Origin: Pyxicephalus adspersus
Lineage: Eukaryota; Chordata; Amphibia; Anura; Pyxicephalidae
Direction: 5' to 3'
Length of the DNA: 64,000 nucleotides
Assembly: GCF_032062135.1 (NCBI RefSeq)
Contig: NC_092859.1
Location: 31,191,419 to 31,255,418 of the forward strand
Shown here one piece after another: positions 37,778 to 49,718 of this stretch (its first letter is position 1; every line of letters starts with the position of its first letter). Both the position numbers and the translations under genes were made by a program. The notes under the pieces were generated by a model that saw nothing but the letters and a program-made list of their open reading frames with translations, had not been told where the DNA came from and did not search any database.

Positions 37778-38354
37778 AGTCTAATAAAAACCTTTAGTTG
37801 CCTTTTTGCAATATAATGTATTTGTGGATTCCAGGTAATTACAGTACTGATATTTTTCATGACTTTTAAAGTGACATTGAAAGGTACTTTGTAAAGTAGA
37901 GTTACCCTTTATGCTAGCAATTATTCATTTTGTGAACAGAAAGAAATAAATTCTTGAGGCCTGCAGCTGTACTCATCCTCACCCACAAGTACTACATTAC
38001 ATCCTGGAGGGTTTAATGACTAGATACATGTCTGACTTCCTCCACCTTACATCAAAAAGATGACAGGCCTGTAACGTTTCTGTGAATACCTGTCTACACC
38101 ATAAGTGTTCAGCTTGTGAAAAGTACATTAAGAAGTATGTACAGTCACTGGGATATTCCAAAAATGCTCCTGACAAAACACTCTTAGGCACTTTAGCAAG
38201 TAGAAAGATACTTTAAGAGTAAAAAAATGAAAAGGAATTTCTTGTACTCCTTGAAACCTAACAACAGCACCTAGAGAAGGGTTGTACTTGGGAAAGCACA
38301 ATTAGAACCAAAGAAATAAAGTATGAGCTAGACTCTGATTGAGGTTACTGTGAT

Positions 38355-38492
38355 GTGCTCCTAGATTGTAAGCTCTTTGGGGCAGGGTCTTCTCCTCCTC
38401 CAGGTGTCACTGTCTGTCATTTGCAACACCTATTTAATGTACAGCGCTGTGTAAAATGTTGATGCTATATAAATCCTGTTTAATAATAATAG
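38355..38492 (+). mobile_element. SINE-type 3' region (GATTGTAAGCTCTTTGGGGCAGG)
   Basis: The text TAGATTGTAAGCTCTTTGGG, then TGTACAGCGCTGTGTAAAAT, then GATGCTATATAAATCCTG and a TAATAATAAT tail is the characteristic 3' half of a frog SINE group. The 5' half is missing or diverged. Confidence 0.72.
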
Positions 38493-39216
38493 GATTGTCC
38501 TTTACTTCCCCTACAGAAAAGCTCAGGTGGAGGTGGGAAATCTAAATCCATTAAGCTGGATAATATATTAATGATCATAAATCATACGATATACAATCAT
38601 GTGCCCTTTAGTGGAAATCTGTTCCTAAAATCTGTTTATGAAAAGTCAGCATTTTGCAATTTGTTTCAGAGAAAATATCAGTTTCAACTGTTTGGTAAGA
38701 AACTAACTTTTCAATCTTGCTCGTAGTTTTCTGTATTCCAACAATGACAGAATCAATCCAGCAAAACCTAATCCGCAGGTAGATTTTGCCAGTTAATATA
38801 AACTCGTTGCCAGTAATTTTTACCACCCCAAACCACATTTTGTATTGGGTGAAATGCAAAGAAAACTCTCATAAAAGTGGCTTCTTTCCATTTTTGATGC
38901 TTCCTTGCCAATTTTATCAAATGCTAGCCTGCACCATGCTATAGGCTGCGGTGAAATCACACGTTAGCATTGTCACCCCTGTTCAAAATGTTCATGTAGT
39001 TTTAAATGGAAAGACAGAAAGTCCCACTCCATCTACACTTTTTAAGCAATTACTGCAACAATTTTTATTTAGGCTAGATGAATAAAGGATGACCATTAAA
39101 ATTACCCCTTGCAGTGGTATATCCAGCAGTTCTTCCCCTTTAACTAAAACTGCTGGTGGACAGCTTGTCCTGTGAAAAGAGAAAAAATAAGAGATTTACA
39201 GACAGGATCAATAGGT

Positions 39217-39485
39217 AATTATTATAATTATTATATTTACACAGTATTTCCATAGCACCAACATATTACGCAGCGCTTTACAAAGTCTATAGTCATGTCT
39301 CTAGAGGTCCCTCAAAGGAGCTCAAAATCTAAAGTCCCTACCATAATCATATGTCATTAATACAATCTAAGGCCAATTTTGGGGATAAGCCAATTAACTT
39401 AACTGCAGGAAACCCATACAAACCTGGGGAGAATCTGCAAACTCCATGCAGATAGTGTCCTGGCCGAAATTCAAACCTTTGCAAC
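39217..39485 (-). mobile_element. tRNA-derived SINE, minus orientation
   Basis: Read on the minus strand: a box-B-like GGTTTGAATTT near 39478, GGAGTTTGCAGATTCTCCC, GGTTTCCTGCAGTTAAG, then TTTGTAAAGCGCTGCGTAAT and an AT-rich tail with TAATTATAATAA. The order is the same as in the plus-strand copy at 37511. Confidence 0.78.
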
Positions 39486-42400
39486 ATAAAATGGTGGTGC
39501 AGAGGGGAGTGGTAAAAAGTGCGTAGTTAGTGCTATAGTCAGAATGCAACATATATGTAATTTTTAATTTGCCCAGAGATGCAGTTTTTATGTAGTAAAA
39601 GAACACTTTTTTCAACGAATCCATAGTTTTACCTTAAAAGGTTTTAGGCACCTATGATAAAATGTTCAGTTTATCTGCATTGCTATATCATCACTGTCTA
39701 GATGGTTGTAATTCCAGACAATGCCTCTATATCAGCCATCTTTGCAACCGATAAAATTATCATCCTGGTAATGGAATCCTTTGTAAATTAACACCAATAC
39801 ACAGCACAAAGGTTTCCTTTCACAGGCATAGGTCCATCTAGCCATGCTCTACGCCTTCATACTGCCGTAAAAACGCATGATTCTCCTTCTGTTCTGTGAG
39901 AGATCTCCGCCAGCTGAGGAATGTCTGTGTGATACAGAGGAGGTGGTAGACAATACAGAATTCTGAGTAACAAGGATGGTACTGTACCCAGGGCTTTATC
40001 CACTGATCTGCAGAGCTGTGCCCTTCACCCTTGAAGAGGCTTGAAAAGGATGTCACAGAAATCCAACCACATTAGTCTGTTTAAAGGAAAAAGAAACAGT
40101 TTGGGGTAAATTTAATTTCACTTTTTTTAAAGTTTATAATAGGGATGATCAAAATTTACAGTTTTGCTTTAGTGAAATTTGTGGCATTTGAGCAACAATT
40201 AGACATCACCATTAGAGCCAATGGGGATGGCTAACTTATAGTGATACATGTCACGGTATATGGGTGCCACAAACTATTGCCAAGAGCATCTGGCTCATTG
40301 GATGACACTATGGTCACTGGGATTTAGGCAGAACCTTTACATAGCACAAAATTGTGAGCAGGTAGGTCTGTTATTGCAGAAGGGACAGACAGGTGATCAG
40401 ACTTACCTGCCTCTTTTCATTTTTTTGTTATGAATGTATATGAGCTGCCCATTCACAGCTCAGTGCCCATTCCCAGCATAGCTGGCTGCTGATTATTAAT
40501 GAATTCCTGTACATATGCACAAAAGTCACGTTATTCTGGCCTGTCCATTCAAAATGGACTAAGATCCATTAAGATCCAACCAGTAGGAAACGAGGTGAAG
40601 ACGCTGGCGCCAACAAAAGTGTGAAGAGAGGCGAGTTTAGTTAAGAAATTGTGATTTAAATTTGCTCACACTGCTTCACTTTGTAAGTTTAATTCTGATT
40701 TAACATGTATGCCAAGGCATTACCAAAAATAACCTCAATCTTCTTCCCCATGCCACAATATTATTTTCTTTCTTTTATCTTATTGCTGTAGTAAAAAACA
40801 GGTTCCTAACTTTCTTGTAGGGAAGCTACCAGGAGCTTAGTTCCACTTGACAATCCCCAGAACCACATTCCCCAGGAGCCCTTTCCCTACATACCTTTTT
40901 TAGGCAGGTTCTTGTGAGTGAAAGCAGCAGCACAGTGTTGTTAGCTCAAACAGAAAGTTAGGGCCCATTAAAATTTAACATGGTCACCAGTTGTTTTCCT
41001 TGAAGAATTCAGCGATAAAATATTGAAATATTAACCATTTGAATGAGATTTTTACTTGGTAAACCATGACCAGGGTAAGAGAATCATGTGATAGAAGAAA
41101 TTGAGTTGCCGTTTAAATAATTCTTTTAATTTTTCCTTTCATTCTTTTAGTTATATAAGGTTGCAGAATTGTATTTGTGTGTTGATGTGTCATGTGAATG
41201 TATATAGATCATATTTTGTAATAGGAATGACAATGGGACTGCTTCTGCCTGCAGGAAATTGTCTGAACTGTCATTTTGCTTTCAGTCTTGCTGTAAAACC
41301 AGCCAGTACATGCTTTATGGAAGCCAATTAGTGAAGGAAAATATGTGTGCGGGAACTGCAATTTGGAACACAGAAGCCGGCAGATTCGGATATAAAAAGT
41401 GTGATTCCCTCAGCGCTGTCTACAATGGAAGGGCTAAAACCAAAGACATTTGTAAATTTTTCCTAGTAAATTATAATAATATTATTGTTAAAAGATGTTG
41501 TAAAGATAAAAATATGCTTTAAAAACGGGGAAAACTCCACAGCCAGAGACTATGCCCTTTGCTAATGATTAACCCCACTTTGCATCCAAACTCCTGCATG
41601 AGAAAAGGATGTGATTTGAAACATAGCGATTCTTACCATAAAGTGATGGCTTTAATATACCTTCCTTTATTCCTTGTCAGATGCCAGAAATCAAGCTCCT
41701 TGACTTACTGCCATTGTCCCTTCTGCACTAAAATGCAAAGATGTGTTGCCAGTTCAGCCATTTCTCTTATCATGGACTATAGATCAGTCCCCTCTATGTA
41801 GTGGAGATGAAGCAAGGGGGGGGGAGTTTGTAGCCTAGTGGGGAAGGGGGCTTAGGCAGGGCTGACAACACTGCTATGGATTTCAGTGGATCTTAAATAA
41901 GAAAATAGGAGCACACTTTTTTGGCAGATCAATTGTACCTGAAGAATTTGGGAATTTGGGAAAATTTTGGGAATTTGGGAAAAAGAACATGGGAAATGCG
42001 CATGTATTGCAAAGCTTAGTAGGAAGCATTTAGCATTCCCCAATAAATTAGGATCCCAGAGTGAGATTGGTTTTAATAGGTGGCTCCTATACTTGCCCCT
42101 ATATCAATAGGTAGGTGGAACAGACAATATCTGGATTTATGGAGGGGTTATGTTTATCGACTGGCGTCATATGTATTTAGCCAAGGTTCATACATTTTTT
42201 TGCTGGTTGGCAGGCATTAAAGGTATCTATACATTAACCATAGACTCCGGGCAAAATGATGACATACATGTATATATAATCTGTTTTACTGGCAAAAGGT
42301 GTGGATTATTGTCTATCCAATACTTAGATTTACACAGCCCTGTCAAAGCACGGGCTTTGGTATCTCCTCATTATTTAACAGGCCCTCTATGGCTGTAAGC

Positions 42401-45400
42401 TATCCTCAGTCTCTATTGACAAGAAACAACTGCAATGTTTATGGTAAACAGAGATAATGCAATGTGAACTGCCACTTTATTGGGAAAAAGAATACCATTG
42501 GTGGTTGACCTATAAAAATGACATATTTACAGAGCAGCAGTCCTGTGGATGATCTTTGCATTATATTACAGCCCTTTGTTGCCCACAATTTTCTTTTCAG
42601 CAACTGACTGTCATTGTGATCCAGCACAGAACATAATGTGTTATAAGAGATGTCAATGCCATTAACACATTTCACTTGCATCTAATAAAACTGTATCCTA
42701 CAATAGCTGGGATTTGCTCAGTTTTTATGCCTTGTTTTGCTTCAACCACAAAAAAAACTGTTAAACTTGGCTGTGAATAAAATGTAACCATGTGTATGTA
42801 TTGTACAGAAAACCTCAAAACTTTCTGGAAAGTTGAAAATGAAAAAATGTAAAAATGTAAAAAAAAAAAACAATGTATGTACAGGATTGTCATATTATGC
42901 TATACATTTGACATGAACTTTAGTTAGCATAGGTAGCAATAATATGAATATTCACCTGGAAAGGTGGTGTCTGGGCATCCAGCTTTGGCAGTATTGTACA
43001 ATGAGCACATGTACAGCTACATTATAGAGAAGATTAGTAACAGGCAGGTAGTTTTTTTTTTAATTGCAGAAGAGACATTGCCTATCCCTCCATGTCTGTT
43101 TTAATTTTTGTTATAGGTTTAGTTCCACTTTAAAAATACCTCTAGTCAACTTAAAAACTAAAATGATAGTGAACGTGAACAGCTTCAAAAAGTAAAAAAG
43201 CAGAATATCTTTGAAAAAATAAAATGTTGTTAGTTTTGCACATATAGTGTTCTTGACTACCCTGTGTTAAGAAAATAAAGATAGGGCAAGATATTCTGCA
43301 GTCCATATTGGAAGCTGTCAGCCCAAGGTGACAATTCTGCTTGTCAACAGAGGTTTGAAGTTTAGAAGAACAAAAGAAGTTAATTGCTAAAGTTTATTAA
43401 TACCACTCAGTGCTAATTGTTAACTGCAGAAACCTATACCAGCCAATCAGAATCCATGATGCATTGTTTGCATTTCAGAAGAATGAATTGTGACTGGTAA
43501 TTGGGTTCCTGCGCATAACAATTAGATTAGAATCGCTCTAATAGCTATGTGTAGTATTCTAACCAACCAAGAGAGATTAGAATCTTTCTCACCAAACGCC
43601 AAAAAAAAAAAGTTTAAATCCCTTGCAACAACTAAATTCCAAACATTTTTTTTTTTAAAGTGAATTTTTTAGATATTTCCCCTGTTTCAGAATAGGAAAA
43701 TTCCCTCTCACACTGGGATTTCCTATAACTTCATGTTATGTCTTGGGACAGGAACAAAAGGGAAATTTCTCCAATAGTACAACAGGGATAAAAAAAAATT
43801 AAATGCTTATACCTTTAAAAAAAAGTTTTGCCTATAGTATTATTTAATGGTCACCACGCTTGGCACTTCTTTATGATTCAAGCAAAAATGATACAGAAAG
43901 GGTTAGTAAAATATTAGTCTCTGAAAAAATCTATTGGTAGGTAAGTATCTGTGTTGATAAGGAGATAATATATATACTAAGATAATGTTTAGTACCAGAG
44001 ATGTGGAGTTGGAATCAACTATTCTGTACATGGGATCTGCATGGATTTAGACTACAAAGCCCTGTTTAGCACTTTAGGAGACATTTATGTAAAAATTAAA
44101 GTTTTAGGCACACAAAAAAATATTTAGTTTATCCATTCCATCTTGCAGCATTGGCTGGTCTCCCTTATCCTGTGGCCTCTGCTGTTTATTTCGTCTGGCC
44201 TGCCCCATTGCTCAGTAGTCGGTGTTAATCCCTGTCAGAGCATGACCCTCACAAAGCGGAGGTCACAGCTCAGGGTGACTGGAGAAGGAAATCGCAGTGA
44301 CGGCTGTTGACAGAAAGATGATACGCTTGTTGTTGGGGCTACAAGCTTCTTGTTTGGAGATGGCTACTAATCTTTAAGCCTCTGCATTCACACGATGAAG
44401 AGGACTCAGTCCCATTCACAAATATTTTCTCATGCTCGGGCCTCCTGACCCTCAGGGGATTTGTTCACCCTGCCTCTGTTATTGTGACGGCCTTTGAGAA
44501 AGCTTTGGAATCACTTGTCATGTATCGCTGTCCTTATGTAATTGGCAGTATTTTACACCCCGCACCCAAATGCTTGAAGGATAGCACCGGGCTGTCAACT
44601 AAGGCCCCAGGACCAACAAGACCCTTATAGGCGCATAATTTTGCTGCTGCTTAATAGACAAGGTGTCATGTAAATAGTTCATTGGAGTGTAGGTGGTGTC
44701 CCTAGACAAAAATAGTATAATGGAAAGATGGTTATTGGTGGTTACCATATGAATAGGATTGCTACAACACTAATGGAGAAGATAACTGGTTTTTCCATTG
44801 TTTTACAGACTAATGATGGAATGTAAGTACAAGGAGGCAGATATGTATTAAAAAGTAACCTAGATTGAGAATAATCCAAAACAAGGTAAACAATGTTTGC
44901 AAAGTTTTAAACATTTTTGAGATATATACAGTGAGGTATGGGAACAGCTAACAAACAATGGTCAAAGGTCCAGGTCAAGATCGCAATAAAACAAATGAAT
45001 GAGGAAAAGCTTTGTAGGAGAGGAGCCTAAACTCTTTTTGTTAATCAATGTTCTAGTTACTTTCTGTGCTCAAAATGAGGGTTTTGGAGCTGCATCTTTA
45101 TTGGTAGGGGTCAGGTTTGAGGACCGTTAATTCATATTATTTAACACGCAAACATAGAAGAGATACTGTATTTGCAAATTCACATGCCGAAAAATGACTC
45201 TTTGGCTATGAGTGAAGGTTTAGCAACACAGAAACATGGATACAGCCCTAGGAAACTTTGTAGAGTGCGAACTTGAAATATGGTATCAGTTACTGAGTCC
45301 TGTAAGTGATCGTGTATATTTAGTAGGGAGTGTATGCTCCTTTGGGGGCAGCAGTTAATGTAAAAGGTTCAATGTACTTCATAAGGCACTCGGAGTAGTC

Positions 45401-46779
45401 AGCATTCCATAAATAAAATAAATAAGCATAATCTTTGAACAAGGTTATGATGGACTTAACGGGCAAAGAGCCAAAATCGAGGAAATAGACTTTCTAAGAA
45501 CATAAAAATAAACAAAGTTGTTGAAATCTCTTAGTCCGTGGAACCTTCATCCAAACGTATTTTGGGCTTACTGCTCCTTAATGATAGGCAATTAGCCTGT
45601 AACTCTAGAGTCTGGTCCACATTCCTTTCTAGGTCAACGAACCAAATATCGTCAAGTTTGGTTCAGGGACATACAATAATCAGACATCGTAGAGACACCA
45701 TAATGGTCTCCAAGGCACTAACTGGGATTTATGGGTAACAAACTGCAATATCGTACTTAGGATTTATGTGGCTTGGCAGGTCTAAGTGCTGAAAAGGGGA
45801 GGTGCTCGTTGAGTCTATCGCAGTCAAACAAATCCAAAGCATATACTGGGCATTAAATGGGGTTTAAGAGGGAAGGTTTGTGGCCAGAGCAATGGCCTGA
45901 TAAACACAAGACTGCATCTCCGGAGTCTCTACAATCTTGAGCATGTTCAAGCAGACACTTCCAGTTCCTATACCGCTGCATGTTTGGCGCTTTTTAATGA
46001 GCGGTTCATATTGCAGCGGGAATTGGCCTTCTAAAATCTTGGACTGAAAATTGGCTCAGCAATATCTAAAAGCATTCAAATGCTTACAACTAATATTTCT
46101 AGATGTTGGTTTGCTCATACTTACAGTGGCAGTCAACTGTTTTGTATTGTCCATTGAGGCTGACATGGCCTCCCGTCATCTGTATGGCATTAGTACAGTT
46201 CTATTGTGCCCGCATATCTGACCTCTATTTTAAAGCAGAGCTAAACGCAGCCACAACTTTGCATCAAAACCTAAATTTTTTATATTGTTTCATTAAAATT
46301 GTCAAATATTTATATTTATCACATCTCTCATATATCACAGATCTGTTATGAAACATTACTTGTATTCATAATTTCCCTAAATGATTCTCAATTTGTGATA
46401 AAAACATTTCAGGCCATATCAAGGTCTTTGTTTCTAAACTCAGTGCCCCATGTGGGGACGCCACTTGCAGCTCGGTAGAGGCAGCAGCAGGATATGATTT
46501 ATTAGAGGAATATACTGACCTCAACCTCCCTTTCTCTAGAGACCCGGCTACTTTGGGTGGGAAAAGTTGAATAAAAAAACCTAGAGCCCATTGCAGACCG
46601 TAAAAGAGTGTGAAGTTAAATAAGTAGAAAGAGTACTGGGTTCTCTGTGAACATGACAACCAATATTTACTAATAGCAATAAAGTTCTAAGACGCTGCTG
46701 CTTTTGCTGGTCCTTACCTTTTCCAGGTGAGGCTGTTTGTGCTGCAAGAATAGGATATGTCTGTCCCCTATCTCCCCCC

Positions 46780-46945
46780 TTCTTTCTAGAAGAAGCGGAG
46801 TTATCAGTGAAACGTGTCGAAAGGCTGTGGGGTATGCCCTTTGGATTGGTGGCCCAGGCAGAAATATCTTGTTCCTTTATGTTGTACATTTTTAAATATG
46901 TTTTAATGTAAATGTTGTATATTAAATCCAATAAAGTTATAGTTT
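46780..46945 (+). repeat. repeat with GTGAAACGTGTCG motif and 3' AATAAA
   Basis: Contains GAAGAAGCGGAGTTATCAGT then GAAACGTGTCGAAAG, and ends near CCAATAAAGTTATAG. It shares the order 'GAAGAAGC, GAAACRYGTCG, AATAAA' with the segment at 54180-54620. An open frame on the opposite strand crosses this repeat but has no family similarity. Confidence 0.55.
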
Positions 46946-47298
46946 TTTTATACAAATTTGTTGAGTTAAGGAATATTGGCCCTAAAAGTCCCCTTACTGA
47001 GCTAACCCTCAGGTTCTCCCATCTTTTATAAGACCACCAGCTACATTTCCTGACACCCATGCACAAAACAAAGTCTCCGATAAGGAAGTTCAGCTGCAGC
47101 AAAAAGAGTGTGCCTTAGGCTATGATGCAATTCTGGATTCCAGGACTGATGAGCAAAAAAGCTGATTTAGACATTTTCAGGAGAATGCACTGGGCACAAC
47201 TTGTACAGGAAGAGACTAACATTTGCATTCCAGTGCATTCTGTGACTTTCATTCTTCTTTAAGTGTATGACCAGCTTTAGCTTTCACATACATAAATA

Positions 47299-47337
47299 TA
47301 TATATGTATACTATATATACTATATATATATATATGT
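47299..47337. repeat. TA-rich microsatellite
   Basis: Imperfect TATATATA run interrupted by GTATAC and ACTATA. Confidence 0.85.
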
Positions 47338-48427
47338 TACTTTAACTCAGAACACAAGTGACCAAAAATATTTAGGGCCAAAACCTGAACCTTGACACTT
47401 ATGTTCAGTAGTGGTCTAGTGCCTGTGCTGTTGCTAATTCATAAAACACAGTGTTGCAGTCTGACAACTGGGAAAAGAAGACTAAAGAGATACTTCCACC
47501 CACCTGCAGCAGAATAGGAGTTCCATCACAGTCTAGAAACTGGAGTTTAGGAACAACTTTTTAATATAAAAAAAAAGTTCATCTCTTTAAAAAAATATTC
47601 TCTTGCTGCATATTGTACCATGTCAGAAATGTATTGATGCAGACTATAAAGTTACTAAAAGTTCATTTGTAAGCACTACAGTAAATTCGACAGTTCAATT
47701 TACTAAAAAAGTTCACAATTTTCTTTGGCAGGGCCCTGGCCCCCTCTGTGGTATTGTTTATACTTGTTGTGCATGCAGGTATGTCATTTATTGCACAGCT
47801 TTGCATATTACATTGCTCTTTATGAATAAACGATAACAAAAAAGTAAAAAAGTTTTAGTATTTTTTAGCAAGTATGAATACATCACAAGATGCACTACCC
47901 ATGAGCAGTTTTATTTTTTATTAAAATAAAAGTCAATGAAAAAGCATAAGGGTCTATTTTAATTTCAACCAACTTTTACCAAGAATCTACACAATTTTCA
48001 CATTAGATTTAATATATAATATTACATCTGTTTCTAAAAGAAAAATAACTTACTTTAGTTTGTCAATGTCTTTATAATATTGGAATTCAATTCACTATCC
48101 AAAGCAACAGCGCCATCTATAGGATATTAGTTGTATTTTACTTTCACAGGCCTAATCTGGATACATAATAATATCTGCTAGGTCCCATGGGTTGCTGCAT
48201 AAAGGCAAAAAGATTGTGGTGTGGTGGAGTCTCCAGAAGTGGTGGAGTCTCCATAGTGTTCAGGACTTCATGCAGAGAGCCCCTTACTGTGGTCAGTGAG
48301 TACCCCTACTTACAGCAAATAAACAGATGGTCTAAGAATTCTGTTACTTCTGCAAACTAAAGATGATTTTTGTCTGAAATGATTTAAAAAATAGAAATTT
48401 TACATTAATACTTTTTTCAGGGGTAGT

Positions 48428-48437
48428 TTTATTTATT
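48428..48437 (-). promoter_or_regulatory. candidate polyadenylation signals for fbln1 isoform D
   Basis: On the minus strand two overlapping AATAAA hexamers occur at 48428-48433 and 48432-48437. They are the first canonical signals downstream of the isoform-D stop codon and would give a 3'UTR of about 1.15 kb. A variant TATAAA at 49469-49474 would give only about 110 nt. I cannot tell which is used. Confidence 0.35.
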
Positions 48438-49578
48438 TAGGGAGTTAGGTATTTTAGTTTAATTGGTTATTGTGGTGTTCGTATTCGTGTTTTTCTGGTT
48501 CGTGGTGTTCTGTATTTGTGTTTTCCCTTTTTTGGTGTACTTGCCGGTGTTTTTTGTACTGTTACTTTAAATATTATCTTACATTTTTTTATACTGTCTT
48601 TCTGTGAGAAGACACATTGTACACAAGGTACATGAAGAGTTCAGATTATTTGAAAGGAGTTTAACTATGCAGAACTAAGCTGTCAAACTTCCAGGCCAGT
48701 CCTGCAGACTACACTGCTTTTGCAGCTTCTATTTATGAATTACTGTTAAGCATAAATACATTAAAAAATGTTTTTTGTAACAACATTTTAACCCCATGCT
48801 AAGGGCAGGTTCTAACCTGCAGCAGGAGCAAGAAATCCTGCTCAGCTTCTGGCGGCTGGTAAGGTCACATGCTCCTCAGCGCTGGTTCTTTATGAACAAG
48901 ATTGCACACTATTGGCTGGCATAACTATAAAGCTTACTTTTAGTTCAGTGGCATGAGGGAGCTGCAACCACACCACAACCTCACAGCCAGTCTAAACATT
49001 TTTTTGTAAAAAAAAAAAAAGAAAACCTCATCGGCATAAAATGCAGTTCAATGAATAATCTCATGGTTTTGGTGGAGATGAATTCAGGGAAGTCTTGCAT
49101 TTAGTCATGAATTTAGGGAGATCAAACCTCAGAAACATTTTCAAAACCTCAGAAACGTAATCAAAATAGTGCAGAAAAGTGTGTTTTTGGCTAATAATAT
49201 CTTGTGGCATCTGCTTTTAAAAATTTAAAATTGAATATAGGATAGTTTTAACATTTTAGCCTATTAATGGAGTTATTGTGACTGGCTGTTTTTTTGCTAC
49301 CGACCTACAACCCTTTTGCAGCTGCCATATACCAAATGGGTGGATGACAATGGTAGCGGAAACAGAAAATAAGGCCAAAAATTATTATTCTAAATACACC
49401 CTGGTCTATCTATCCTACCCTCCTCTCCTTCCCACTCTTCCACATTGTACATCATCTCTTATTTGCATCTTTATAGGATGATGACAGTTTAGAAACACTT
49501 TGAAAATGATTTGTTATTATGACAAATCAGAGTAAAAAGACTGGTGGTAATGTAAAATTAGGAATGATGTCATGTCCC

Positions 49579-49718
49579 TCAGAACCAAAATTCAGAAACA
49601 AAAATGTGAACGTTGACGATATTACGATGAGACAAGACTCCGCCCACCACGTAGTTCATCTCCAGTTTCAGGGTAGCATGGAAGGGACCCACAATTGGTT
49701 TAACCTGACGAACTACAC
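49579..49718 (-). CDS. fbln1: fibulin-1, isoform D terminal exon
   Basis: The exon has 140 nt: two bases completing Gly, 45 codons and the stop TGA (49579-49581). It encodes [20 protein letters not shown], then [19 protein letters not shown] and ends VSEFWF. The human isoform-D tail ends in the same way with EYWF. This completes the fibulin-type C-terminal module. The acceptor is CTCTGTCCAG|GTGTAG. The D-specific tail encoded here totals about 136 residues, close to the published 137 for human fibulin-1D. Confidence 0.97.

Larger units (their letters stand above)
32157..49578. other. intergenic region between fbln1 and atxn10 (17.4 kb)
   Basis: No coding exon with splice context or family similarity was found. 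The region holds the promoter-like segment, the 34-bp minisatellite, a hAT MITE, two Harbinger-type MITEs, a mariner remnant, three SINE-type repeats and a GAAACGTGTCG-type repeat. The stretches 33.8-36.1, 39.5-46.7 and 47.0-49.5 kb show nothing I recognise, apart from short homopolymer runs and a TA microsatellite (47299-47337). The fbln1 isoform-D 3'UTR must occupy its upper end. Confidence 0.7.

Noticed and set aside
46581..47102. 173-codon minus frame, the longest in the window
   Set aside because: It runs through the GAAACGTGTCG repeat and its AT-rich tail. There is no domain or signal, and the length is within chance for repeat sequence.
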